A stretch of 64,000 bases of DNA. It comes from Falsiroseomonas sp050563525. GTDB lineage: Bacteria > Pseudomonadota > Alphaproteobacteria > Acetobacterales > Acetobacteraceae. The notes under the pieces were generated by a model. That model worked only from the letters and a program-made list of their open reading frames with translations, searched no databases and was not told the DNA's origin. Shown piece after piece: positions 44,986 to 53,253 of the stretch (position 1 is its first letter; every line of letters begins with the position of its first letter). The DNA lies in assembly GCF_050563525.1 (NCBI RefSeq), contig NZ_JBNXUN010000004.1:1-64000 (forward strand), in the 5' to 3' direction. The position numbers were made by a program, and so were the translations under genes.

Positions 44986-45710
44986 TGCAGGCCACGCCGC
45001 CGCTGGTGCAGCTCGAGCGTGTGGCACGGACCTTCGGCCAGGGCGAGGCCGCCGTGCGCGCCCTGTCGGACGTCACGCTGGCGGTCCAGGGTGGGGAGGT
45101 CGTCGGGTTGCGCGGCCCGTCCGGCAGCGGCAAGTCGACGCTGCTCAACATCATCGCCTGTATCCTGGAGCCCAGCGCCGGTCGTCTCCTGCTGAGCGGC
45201 GAGACGGTATGGGATGGCGCCTACCGCGTGCCGGACCTGCGCCGGCTGCGACGGGACCGCATCGGCTTCATCTTCCAGTTCCACAACCTGCTGCCGTTCC
45301 TGAGCGCGGTGGACAATGTCGCGCTGGCGATGACGCTGGCCGGCACGAAGCGGCCCGAAGCACGGGCGCGGGCGCGCGCGCTGCTGGATGAATTGCAGGT
45401 TGGGCGGCGTGCCGATGCGATGCCGGCGAACCTTTCGGGTGGCGAGGCGCAGCGTGTCTCCATCGCGCGCGCGCTGGCCAACACGCCGCCGATCATCCTG
45501 GCGGACGAGCCGACCGCGGCGCTGGATTCGGAACGCGCCCGCGTGGTGATGGACCTGCTGCGCCAGGTGGCGCGCGAAAGGCGGGCCGCGGTGTTGGTCG
45601 TGACCCATGACGAAAAGATCTTCGACCGCTTCGACCGCATGGTCTCCCTGCGCGACGGCCGCATTGAGGAGGACACTGGCAGCGATGCCTTGACCCAGGC
45701 AGCACGTTGA
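44985..45710 (+). CDS. ABC transporter ATP-binding subunit
   Basis: A 241-residue ATPase of the LolD/MacB/DevA type. It has Walker A (GPSGSGKSTLLNII, ~44-57), a Q-loop (FIFQFHNLLPFL), signature NLSGGEAQRVSIARALANTP, Walker B IILADEPTAALD and the H-loop VLVVTHDEKIF. All catalytic motifs are intact. It completes the adaptor-permease-ATPase operon. Confidence 0.92.
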   Translation: MQATPPLVQLERVARTFGQGEAAVRALSDVTLAVQGGEVVGLRGPSGSGKSTLLNIIACILEPSAGRLLLSGETVWDGAYRVPDLRRLRRDRIGFIFQFHNLLPFLSAVDNVALAMTLAGTKRPEARARARALLDELQVGRRADAMPANLSGGEAQRVSIARALANTPPIILADEPTAALDSERARVVMDLLRQVARERRAAVLVVTHDEKIFDRFDRMVSLRDGRIEEDTGSDALTQAAR

Positions 45711-45723
45711 GCATGCGGCCCGC

Positions 45724-46359
45724 TCAGTCCGCCGGCTTGCGCCACGGCGGAAAGCGATTGAGCGGGATCTTGAGGTAGGAGACTCCATTTGCCTCTGGCT
45801 CCGGCAACCGGCCGCCCCGCATGTTCACCTGCAACGCCTCCAGCATCAGTGCCGGAAGCGGCAGGCCAACATCGCGCTTACGCCGCCGGCGGAGGAACTC
45901 CGCCTCCGTCACGCCGTCATGGACGTGGATGCTGTGGCGCGCTGCCCGGCGTGAACAGGACCTCCGCCTCCATCCCGCCCACCTGGAACCGCTCGCCACC
46001 CGCGAACAGACGGTCCCACTGTGAACCGCCAGCGGGAAAATCCGGCAGGTTGTAGATCTCCTTCCAGATACGCTGCACCGTGATGACACCGGTTCCGATT
46101 GCAGTGGGGGCCCAAGCCGTTCCTTGAGATGTGGGGCAGCGGAAAGGTGGTCGGCATGCGGGTGGGTATCGAGGATCCATTCGACCTCCAGCGCCCGTTC
46201 GCGCACGAAGCCCAGCATCCGGTCGGCGCATTCGGTGGAGGTGGCGCGGGCATTGCGGTCGAAGTCCAGCACCGGGTCGATCACCGCGCAGCATCGCGTC
46301 TCCGGATCTGCGCAGACATGGGCGATACTGCTTGTCCCTTCATGGAAGAAGCCGGTCAC
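45724..46359 (-). pseudogene. MBL-fold persulfide-dioxygenase-like gene, broken
   Basis: The reconstructed protein begins GFFHEGTSSIAHVCADPETR and carries WILDTHPHADHLSAAPHLKE, the metal motif HxHxDH. A frameshift near 46110 shifts it to the frame with GVITVQRIWKEIYNL and MEAEVLFTPGSAPQ. The next ~80 residues of the family, including the second metal Asp and the GDTLF region, are missing. It resumes in the first frame with IHVHDGVTEAEF and LEALQVNMRGGRLPEPEANG. Frameshift plus internal deletion rule out activity. It resembles ETHE1/Blh-type sulfur enzymes. Confidence 0.7.
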
Positions 46360-46562
46360 CTCGGGCCGGTGCTGCTGCGTTATGCCGGTCGTCTCCGTAC
46401 CCTTGCTGCTGCGCCGAAGCCGACGGTCGGGGGCGTCTTCTCAACACCCCGCACCCGCGGTGGTTCCAACGCCAGCCGGGGCGACCTGTACCAGCTTCCC
46501 TATCGCGGGTGTGCGGCTTCAGGGCGCGTGGCGGAGGCACCGCTTGAGGCAAGTCAACGCCG

Positions 46563-49343
46563 GTGTCGTGGCAGTCGGCCAGGCTGCCGGTCGGCCACAA
46601 GCCAGGGGAGAAGCCGCTCTTGTCCATCACCGCCGGCAACAAGCCACCCGGTTCCGCCGACGACACGCCCTGGCATGCCATCCCGGCCGAGGCGGCGCTG
46701 GCGCGCCTCAATTCCCGCCCCGAAGGCCTCGGCGCCGCGGAAGCCGCGCAGCGTCTGGCCGAGCACGGGCCGAACCGTTTGCCGGCCGGCGCCCCGCGCA
46801 GTGCCCTGCGCCGCTTCCTGGCGCAATTCTCCAACCTGCTGATCCACGTGTTGCTGGCCGCCGCGGCGGTGACGGCGCTGCTCGGGCACGCGCTGGATGC
46901 CGTAGTCATCCTCGGCGTCGTCCTGGTGAACGCCGTCGTCGGCTTCGTGCAGGAAGGCCGCGCGGAACAGGCGCTGGAGGCGATCCGCGGCATGCTGACG
47001 CCGCACGCCTCCGTGCTGCGCGACGGGCGGCGCCTGACCATCGACGCGGCGGAGGTGGTGCCCGGCGACCTCGTGCTGCTCGAAGCCGGGGACCGGGTGC
47101 CGGCCGACCTGCGCCTGATTCGGGCGCGCGGCCTGCGGATCGAGGAAGCCGCCCTGACCGGCGAATCCGTCCCGGTCGAGAAGTCGTTGGAGCCCGCAGC
47201 GGCCGGGGCGCCGGTTGGCGACCGCGGCTCGATGGCCTTCTCCGGCACGCTGGTCACAGCCGGAAGCGGCACCGGCCTGGTGGTGCGAACCGGCGCCGCG
47301 ACGGAACTTGGCCGCATCAGCGGCATGATCGGCGACGTCGAGCAACTCGCCACGCCGCTGCTGCGCCAGATGGACGCCTTCGCGCGGCGCCTGACCTTCG
47401 TGATCCTGGGGCTATCGGGCCTGGTCTTCGCGATCGCCCTGCTGCTGCGCGGCTACGGCGCGGAGGACGCCTTCATGGCCGTGGTCGGCATCGCGGTGGC
47501 CGCCATTCCGGAGGGGCTGCCCGCCGTGCTGACCATCGCATTGGCCATGGGCGTGCGGCGCATGGCGGCGCGCAACGCCATCATCCGCCGCCTGCCCGCG
47601 GTGGAGACGCTGGGCGCCGTCTCCGTCATCTGTTCCGACAAGACCGGCACGTTGACCCGCAACGAAATGGCCGTCGCCGCCGTGGAAATCGCCGCCGGCC
47701 GCTTCGGCGTCTCCGGCGAAGGCTATGCGCCGCAGGGCGCGGTGACACGGGATGGCGAGGCTCCGGACTCGGAGACGGCGCCGGTCCTGGCGATGCTGGC
47801 CCGCGCCGCCGCGTTGTGCAACGACGCCGCGCTGCGCGATGACGCGGAAGCCGGCTGGCTGGTGGATGGCGACCCCATGGAAGGCGCGCTGCTCGCCTTC
47901 GCCGGCCGATCCGGCGAATCGCCGGAGGCGGTGCGCATCCGCCTGCCGCGCCGCGACGAGATTCCCTTCGACGCGCGCCACCGCTTCATGGCGACCCTGC
48001 ATGGCGGGCACGGCCACGCCTTCGTCTGCGTGAAGGGCGCGCCGGAGCGGCTGCTGGAGATGTGCGACCGACAACAGGGCGCGGCGGGCACGGAGCCGCT
48101 GGCCCACGCCGCCTGGCAGGCGCGTGCGGAGGCGCTGGCGGCCGGCGGCATGCGCGTCATCGCGCTCGCCACCCGCGAGTTGCCGCACGGCATGGCGGAA
48201 TTGCCGCCGGACGCCGTGGAACACGACCTGGTCCTGCTGGGCGTGCTCGGCCTGATCGACCCGCCGCGGGAGGAAGCGGTGGCGGCGGTGGCGGACTGCC
48301 AGGCCGCCGGCATCCGTGTGAAGATGATCACCGGCGACCATGCCGCGACGGCCGGCGCCATCGCCCACCAGGTCGGGCTGCGTGGCGCTGCCGCCGTGGT
48401 GACGGGGGCGGAGCTGGACGCGCTGGACGATGCGGCGTTGCGCGTCCGGGCGCGCGACAGCGACGTCTTCGCCCGCACCAGCCCCGAGCACAAGCTGCGC
48501 CTGGTCGAGGCCTTGCAGGCCGAGGGCGCGGTGGTGGCGATGACCGGCGACGGCGTGAACGACGCGCCGGCGCTGAAGCGCGCCGATGTCGGCGTCGCCA
48601 TGGGTCGCAAGGGCACCGAGGCGGCCAAGGAAGCGGCCGAGATGGTGCTGGCCGACGACAACTTCGCCACCATCGCCGCCGCCGTGCGCGAGGGTCGCAA
48701 CGTCTACGACAACGTCCAGAAGGTGATCGCCTGGACCCTGCCCACCAATGGCGGCGAGGCGCTGACCATCATCGCCGCCATCCTGCTCGGCCTGACGCTG
48801 CCGATGACGCCGGTGCAGATCCTGTGGATCAACATGGTGACCGCGACGACGCTCGGCCTCGTGCTCGCCTTCGAGCCGGCCGAGGCCGACATCATGCGCC
48901 GCCCGCCGCGGCCGCCGCGGGAGCCGTTGCTGTCCGGTTTCGTGGTGTGGCGCGTGGCCTTCGTCTCGGTGCTGTTCACCCTCGGCGCCTTCGGCATCTT
49001 CGCCTGGTCGGAGTGGCGCGGCCTGCCGGTCGAGGCGGCGCGCACGGCGGTGGTGAATGCCCTGGTGGTGATGGAGATCGCCTACCTGTTCAGCGTGCGC
49101 TTCCAGGCTAGCACGTCCTTCACCTGGCGTGGCGCGCTCGGAACCCGCGCGGTGCTGATCGGAGTCGGCGCCGTGGTGGCGCTGCAACTCGCCTTCACCT
49201 ACGCGCCGCCGCTGCAACGGCTGTTCGCGACGCGGCCGCTCGACCCGGTGGCGGACGGCCTGCCGATCCTGGCGCTCGGCCTGCTGCTGATGCTGATCCT
49301 GGAAGCCGAGAAGGCGATCCGGCGACGCGGCTTCAGCCGGTAA
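46563..49343 (+). CDS. Type II P-type cation ATPase
   Basis: A 926-residue HAD-superfamily ion pump with an N-terminal cation-ATPase domain (NRLPAGAPRSALRRFLAQFS), TM1-2, an A domain with TGES (~199), PEGLP in TM4 (~316), the phosphorylation motif DKTGTLT (~359), an N domain, the hinge GDGVNDAP (~662), and six C-terminal TM helices. The layout is that of Ca2+/H+-type (PMA/SERCA-like) pumps, not of heavy-metal ATPases, and no N-terminal CxxC is present. TM6 carries NMVTATTLGLVLAFEP. The ion is not certain. TTG at 46620 with GGGGAGA upstream is an alternative start. Confidence 0.93.
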   Translation: MSWQSARLPVGHKPGEKPLLSITAGNKPPGSADDTPWHAIPAEAALARLNSRPEGLGAAEAAQRLAEHGPNRLPAGAPRSALRRFLAQFSNLLIHVLLAAAAVTALLGHALDAVVILGVVLVNAVVGFVQEGRAEQALEAIRGMLTPHASVLRDGRRLTIDAAEVVPGDLVLLEAGDRVPADLRLIRARGLRIEEAALTGESVPVEKSLEPAAAGAPVGDRGSMAFSGTLVTAGSGTGLVVRTGAATELGRISGMIGDVEQLATPLLRQMDAFARRLTFVILGLSGLVFAIALLLRGYGAEDAFMAVVGIAVAAIPEGLPAVLTIALAMGVRRMAARNAIIRRLPAVETLGAVSVICSDKTGTLTRNEMAVAAVEIAAGRFGVSGEGYAPQGAVTRDGEAPDSETAPVLAMLARAAALCNDAALRDDAEAGWLVDGDPMEGALLAFAGRSGESPEAVRIRLPRRDEIPFDARHRFMATLHGGHGHAFVCVKGAPERLLEMCDRQQGAAGTEPLAHAAWQARAEALAAGGMRVIALATRELPHGMAELPPDAVEHDLVLLGVLGLIDPPREEAVAAVADCQAAGIRVKMITGDHAATAGAIAHQVGLRGAAAVVTGAELDALDDAALRVRARDSDVFARTSPEHKLRLVEALQAEGAVVAMTGDGVNDAPALKRADVGVAMGRKGTEAAKEAAEMVLADDNFATIAAAVREGRNVYDNVQKVIAWTLPTNGGEALTIIAAILLGLTLPMTPVQILWINMVTATTLGLVLAFEPAEADIMRRPPRPPREPLLSGFVVWRVAFVSVLFTLGAFGIFAWSEWRGLPVEAARTAVVNALVVMEIAYLFSVRFQASTSFTWRGALGTRAVLIGVGAVVALQLAFTYAPPLQRLFATRPLDPVADGLPILALGLLLMLILEAEKAIRRRGFSR

Positions 49344-50373
49344 GTTCGCGGCGGACGATGGCGGCGCCCTCCGCCAGCGCCTTCAGCTTGCCGAAGGCGC
49401 GCGCGCGCGGCATGTACTTCATGCCGCAATCCGGTGCCGCCACCAGACGTTCCGCCGGCACATGCCGAAGCCCGGCCCGGATCCGCGCCGCCACCGTCTC
49501 CGCCGTTTCCACTTCATGGCTGCCAAGGTCCAGCACGCCCAGCATGATGGTCTTGTTCGACAGGTCGGACAGGATGCCGAGGTCGAGCTTGGGCTGTGCC
49601 GCCTCGATCGAGATCTGGTCCGCGATCGAATCGGCCAGCTGTGGCAGGAAGGAATAGCCGGAGGGCTTGTCCTGCACGACCGCCGCGTAGCCGAAGCACA
49701 GGTGCACAACGGTCGGCCCGGACACGCCCTGGAGTGCGCGGTTGATCGCCCGCACGCCATAGCGCTTCGCCTGTTCAGGTCGCGCCTGCAGCCAGGGCTC
49801 GTCGATCTGGACCACATCGGCACCGGCCGCCCGCAGGTCGCGGGCTTCCTCCGCCACCACCTCGGCATAGGCCATCGCGACGGCCTCGTGGTCGAAGTAG
49901 TATTCATCCTTCGCCTGCATCGACAGGGTGAAGGGGCCGGGCAGGGTGATCTTGATGCGGCGATCGGTGTTGGCGCGCAGGAACTCCACGTCGCGCACCT
50001 CGACCGCATGCCGCCGGCGGATCGGGCCGATGATGCGCGGCACCTTGGTCATCCGGCCGGCGCGGCCCATCACTTCGGCAGGTGTGTCGACATCAACGCC
50101 GTCCAGCGCCAGGGCGAAGCGGTTGGAATAGCTTTCCCGCCGCATCTCGCCATCGGTGATGATGTCGATCCCGGCGCGTTCCATATCGCGGATGGCGATC
50201 AGCGTCGCATCGTCCTGCGCGCCTTCCAGCACGTCCTCGCCCACCCGCCAGATCTCGCGCATGCGCACGCGCGGCACGACATTCTTGGCCAGCACGGCGT
50301 GGTTCACCAACCAGTCGGGCTGCGGATAGCTGCCGACGACGGTGGTCGGCAGCAGGGTCGTGGTCTCGGCCAT
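49333..50373 (-). CDS. MetE C-domain-like methyltransferase
   Basis: A 346-residue stand-alone homologue of the catalytic half of cobalamin-independent methionine synthase. The zinc ligands of that domain are in place: His224 and Cys226 (VVHLCFGY), Glu257 (ISIEAAQ) and Cys316 (APDCGMKY). ADVVQIDEPWLQ also matches. The N-terminal MetE half that helps bind folate is absent, so the methyl donor may be another compound, as in the single-domain MetE-like enzymes. Start ATG at 50373 follows GGAAGGA. It shares a divergent promoter region with the deacetylase gene. Confidence 0.85.
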   Translation of the reverse strand: MAETTTLLPTTVVGSYPQPDWLVNHAVLAKNVVPRVRMREIWRVGEDVLEGAQDDATLIAIRDMERAGIDIITDGEMRRESYSNRFALALDGVDVDTPAEVMGRAGRMTKVPRIIGPIRRRHAVEVRDVEFLRANTDRRIKITLPGPFTLSMQAKDEYYFDHEAVAMAYAEVVAEEARDLRAAGADVVQIDEPWLQARPEQAKRYGVRAINRALQGVSGPTVVHLCFGYAAVVQDKPSGYSFLPQLADSIADQISIEAAQPKLDLGILSDLSNKTIMLGVLDLGSHEVETAETVAARIRAGLRHVPAERLVAAPDCGMKYMPRARAFGKLKALAEGAAIVRRELTG

Positions 50374-50442
50374 GGCGCGTTCATCCTTCCCGCTGCCAGC
50401 GGATATTGGGGGTCGGGCGGAGGATGGCGTGCCGGGCTGCAC

Positions 50443-50493
50443 ACTACAATAGCGGTAAAACAGATTGACAAGCGCATTTTATCGGGAAAATCT
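50443..50493. promoter_or_regulatory. Overlapping divergent promoters
   Basis: Plus strand: TTGACA (50465-50470), 17-base spacer, AAATCT (50488-50493), driving the deacetylase gene. Minus strand: TTGTCA (50471-50466), 17-base spacer, TGTAGT (50448-50443), driving the MetE-like gene. The two -35 boxes overlap, so the two polymerases would exclude each other. Both -10 elements are weak. Confidence 0.4.
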
Positions 50494-50546
50494 ACGCCCG
50501 GGATGGAGCGGAACATGCGGGTTTGGGGCGATTGAGGCCGGGTGGC

Positions 50547-51233
50547 ATGACAGCACCCGAGGTCACGCTTAGCTTCGACAACGGGCCCGAGCCCGAGGTG
50601 ACGCCGCATGTCCTGGACGTGCTGGCGCGCCGCCGCATCCAGGCCAGCTTCTTCGTCATCGGCAGCAAGCTGGCCGACCCGGTCCGATACGCCTTGGCGG
50701 AGCGGGCCGGGGCGGAGGGCCACTGGATCGGCAACCATAGCTATACACACGCCGGGCCGCTGGGCGATCGCCGCGACCTTGGCCATGCCGAGTCGGAGAT
50801 CGGCCGCACCCAGGCGCTGCTCGGCCCGCTGTCCCATCCGGACCGGCTGTTCCGCCCGGTGGGCGGCGGCGGCCGGCTCGGCCCGCATCTGCTGAGCGTG
50901 GAGGCACGCGACCACCTGCAGGCACATCGCCACACCGTGGTCTTGTGGTCGGCAGTGCCGGGCGACTGGCGCGACCCTGACGGCTGGCCGGACATCGCCC
51001 TGGCGCAGTGCCTGGCACAACCGCGTCCGCTGCTGGTGCTGCACGACCTGCCCGGCGGCGCGATGCGCCACCTCGACACTTTCCTGGGCCGTCTTGTGGA
51101 GGCCGGGGCCACGTTCCGGCAGGACTTTCCCGAGGACTGCGTGGCGATGCGCCGCGGCATCCCCACCTCACGCCTCCCGGCGACGACGATGCCGGATACG
51201 GCACAAGGAGACTTCGCATGGTCCGCAGCATGA
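50547..51233 (+). CDS. Polysaccharide deacetylase-like protein, variant motif
   Basis: A 228-residue NodB-fold (CE4-like) protein. Motif 1 reads LSFDNGPEPEVTPHV with Asp11-Asn12 where the family has two aspartates; motif 2, NHSYTHAGP, keeps His64 and His68. RPVGGGGRLGPHLL and HTVVLWSAVPGDWRDPDGWP fit later motifs, with a variant PVGGG for the usual P[FY]G. The missing metal-ligand Asp could weaken or change activity; comparable variants exist in related proteins. ATG 50547 is preferred to a TTG at 50523. Its 3' end overlaps the Bug gene that starts at 51218. Confidence 0.72.
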   Translation: MTAPEVTLSFDNGPEPEVTPHVLDVLARRRIQASFFVIGSKLADPVRYALAERAGAEGHWIGNHSYTHAGPLGDRRDLGHAESEIGRTQALLGPLSHPDRLFRPVGGGGRLGPHLLSVEARDHLQAHRHTVVLWSAVPGDWRDPDGWPDIALAQCLAQPRPLLVLHDLPGGAMRHLDTFLGRLVEAGATFRQDFPEDCVAMRRGIPTSRLPATTMPDTAQGDFAWSAA

Positions 51234-52204
51234 TCGACCGGCGTTCGCTGGCCCTCGGCACCCTGGCCGGCCTTGGCCTGGCCGCCGGCCCGGCGCGGGC
51301 GCAGGCCTGGCCGGCGCGGCCGCTGCGCCTGGTTGTGCCCTTCGCCGCCGGCACGACCACGGACCTGTTTGGCCGGGCGATCGCCAACCACCTGTCGCAG
51401 GTGCTCGGCCAGACCGTGGTGGTGGACAACCGCAGCGGCGCCGGCGGCAACATTGGTGTCGCCGCGGTCGCCCGGGAACGGCCTGATGGCTACAACATGG
51501 TGCTCGGCACCAGCGGCACGCACGGCGTCAATGCCAGCCTCTACCGCGACCAGGGCTACGACCCGGTGCGCGACTTCACCCCGGTGGTGCCCTTCGTCAC
51601 CGCCCCGGTGGTGCTGGCGGTGCGGCCCGAACTCGGCGCGTCCGACTTCGCGGGCTTCCTGGAACTTGCCCGCCGGCGCGACCGGCCGCTGACCTTCGCC
51701 TCCGCCGGCAACGGCACCACCGGGCATTTGTCCCAGGCGCTGGTCGACCTGCGGGGCGGGGTAAAGACCGTGCACGTGCCGTATCGCAGCGGCGCGCAGG
51801 CGGTGACGGACCTGCTGTCCGGTCAGGTGGACGCCATGTTCTACCACTACCTGCCGCTGATGCAGCATGTGCAGGATGGCCGGCTGCGCGTGCTCGGCCT
51901 GACCGCGGCGCGGCGCACCACCACGCTGCCGGAGATCCCGACGATGCAGGAACTCGGCCTGCGCGATTTCGTGGTAGAGGGCTGGTGGGCGATCTATCTG
52001 CCGGCTGGCGCAGCGCGAGAGGTGGTGGACCGGATCAACGCCGCCACGAATGACTGGCTGCGGCGGCCGGAGTCGCTGGTGACGCTGCGCAACCAGGGGG
52101 TGGAGCCGCTGGGCGGCACGCCGGAAGATCTGGCCGAACGGACCCGGACCGAGGTCGCCAAGTGGCGCGACATCATCCGCGAGGCCGGCATCGAGCCCAA
52201 CTGA
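51218..52204 (+). CDS. Bug-type tripartite-tricarboxylate substrate-binding protein
   Basis: A 328-residue periplasmic receptor. Start ATG 51218, with AAGGAG 7 bases upstream. The signal peptide has an RR start (MIDRRSLALGTLAGLGLAAG) and a PARAQ cleavage site. Motifs: RPLRLVVPFAAGTTTDLFGR, VVVDNRSGAGGNIGVAAVAR, and VPYRSGAQAVTDLLSGQVDA, the three loops that hold carboxylate ligands in this family. No TctA/TctB membrane subunits are encoded in the window, so it is an orphan receptor or works with distant subunits. Its stop codon lies in the first unit of a 15-base tandem repeat. Confidence 0.9.
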   Translation: MVRSMIDRRSLALGTLAGLGLAAGPARAQAWPARPLRLVVPFAAGTTTDLFGRAIANHLSQVLGQTVVVDNRSGAGGNIGVAAVARERPDGYNMVLGTSGTHGVNASLYRDQGYDPVRDFTPVVPFVTAPVVLAVRPELGASDFAGFLELARRRDRPLTFASAGNGTTGHLSQALVDLRGGVKTVHVPYRSGAQAVTDLLSGQVDAMFYHYLPLMQHVQDGRLRVLGLTAARRTTTLPEIPTMQELGLRDFVVEGWWAIYLPAGAAREVVDRINAATNDWLRRPESLVTLRNQGVEPLGGTPEDLAERTRTEVAKWRDIIREAGIEPN

Positions 52205-52240
52205 TCAGGCCCCAACTGATCTGGCCCCAACTGATCTGGC
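52196..52240 (+). repeat. Three 15-base repeats with in-frame stops
   Basis: Units CCCAACTGATCAGGC (52196-52210), CCCAACTGATCTGGC (52211-52225) and CCCAACTGATCTGGC (52226-52240) are tandem and differ by one base. The first supplies the last codons and TGA of the Bug gene. Because the unit is five codons long, each copy repeats Pro-Asn-TGA in the same frame. Confidence 0.9.
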
Positions 52241-52287
52241 TTTGACCAACAGGATCAATCGATCGCCCGCACGGGCAGGAGGATGCG

Positions 52288-53193
52288 ATGCAGGACCTCG
52301 ACGTCAACGGGATCACCGACGCGGTCATCGAGCAGATGGCGACCACCCCCGACCCGCGCATGCGGGAGATCATGGAGGCGGCGGTGCGCCACCTGCACGC
52401 CTTTGCGCGCGAGGTGAACCTGACACCCGATGAATGGCTGAAGGGCATCGCCTTCATGACCGCCGTCGGCCAGGCCTGCACGCCCTACCGGCAGGAGTTC
52501 ATCCTGCTGTCCGACGTGCTCGGCCTGTCCCGGCTGGTCAACGTGATGCACGACACCAAGGGCCGCGAGGCCACCGGCACCGAGACCAGCCTGCTCGGCC
52601 CGTTCTTCCGCGAGGACGCGCCCAAGGTCGAACTCGGCGGCAGCATCGCCCGCATCGCCGGCGGGCCGGAGATCCAGATCTACGGCCAGGTGACCGACAC
52701 CGGCGGCCAGGGCGTGCCGGGGGCGGTGATCGATGTCTGGCAGACCGATGCGGAGGGCCAGTACGACCTGCAGGCGCATGATCCCTCCGTGATGGACATG
52801 CGCGGCCAGCTGCGCTGCGACGCGGATGGGCGCTTCCACTTCCGCACGGTCCGGCCAATCGGCTACTCGATCCCGATGGACGGTCCGGTGGGCGAGCTGG
52901 TGCGCCAGCAGAACCGGCACGGCTTCCGCCCGGCGCACATCCACATCCTGGTCGCCGCCCCCGGGCACCGGGAACTGGTGACGGCGCTATATTTCGGTGA
53001 CGACGCGCATGTGGACAGCGACACGGTGTTCGGCGTCTCGCAATCCCTGGTGATCACGGCGCGCGACGACCTGCCGGATGCGCCCGTGAAGGGCCTGCCC
53101 GGCATCCGCTACGACTTCACCCTGTCGCGCGACGCCGACACGGAAGGCGGGCGGGTCGGGTCCGATCCGTCGAGGCTGATGCCCGCCGGCTGA
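52288..53193 (+). CDS. Intradiol ring-cleavage dioxygenase
   Basis: A 301-residue catechol/hydroxyquinol 1,2-dioxygenase-type enzyme. The N-terminal helical dimer domain (MQDLDVNGITDAVIEQMATT, EWLKGIAFMTAVGQACTPYR) is the class found in hydroxyquinol and catechol 1,2-dioxygenases. The iron(III) ligands are visible: Tyr159 (GQYDLQAHD), Tyr193 (IGYSIPMDGPVG), His217 and His219 (RPAHIHIL). It opens an ortho-diphenol ring to a muconate-type product in the cytoplasm. GAGG precedes the ATG. It is flanked by Bug receptors, suggesting an aromatic acid is taken up and degraded; hydroxyquinol is my first guess. Confidence 0.88.
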   Translation: MQDLDVNGITDAVIEQMATTPDPRMREIMEAAVRHLHAFAREVNLTPDEWLKGIAFMTAVGQACTPYRQEFILLSDVLGLSRLVNVMHDTKGREATGTETSLLGPFFREDAPKVELGGSIARIAGGPEIQIYGQVTDTGGQGVPGAVIDVWQTDAEGQYDLQAHDPSVMDMRGQLRCDADGRFHFRTVRPIGYSIPMDGPVGELVRQQNRHGFRPAHIHILVAAPGHRELVTALYFGDDAHVDSDTVFGVSQSLVITARDDLPDAPVKGLPGIRYDFTLSRDADTEGGRVGSDPSRLMPAG

Positions 53194-53253
53194 GCTGCCG
53201 CACGCAACCAAGACACGCAAAGTGCCTGAACCAGACTGGGAGGACGACCAACG

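Noticed and set aside
42713..45710. Type I secretion system for the RTX proteins
   Set aside because: The ATPase is of the soluble LolD/MacB type and the permease is FtsX-like, not an HlyB-type fused exporter, so it is not the expected T1SS.
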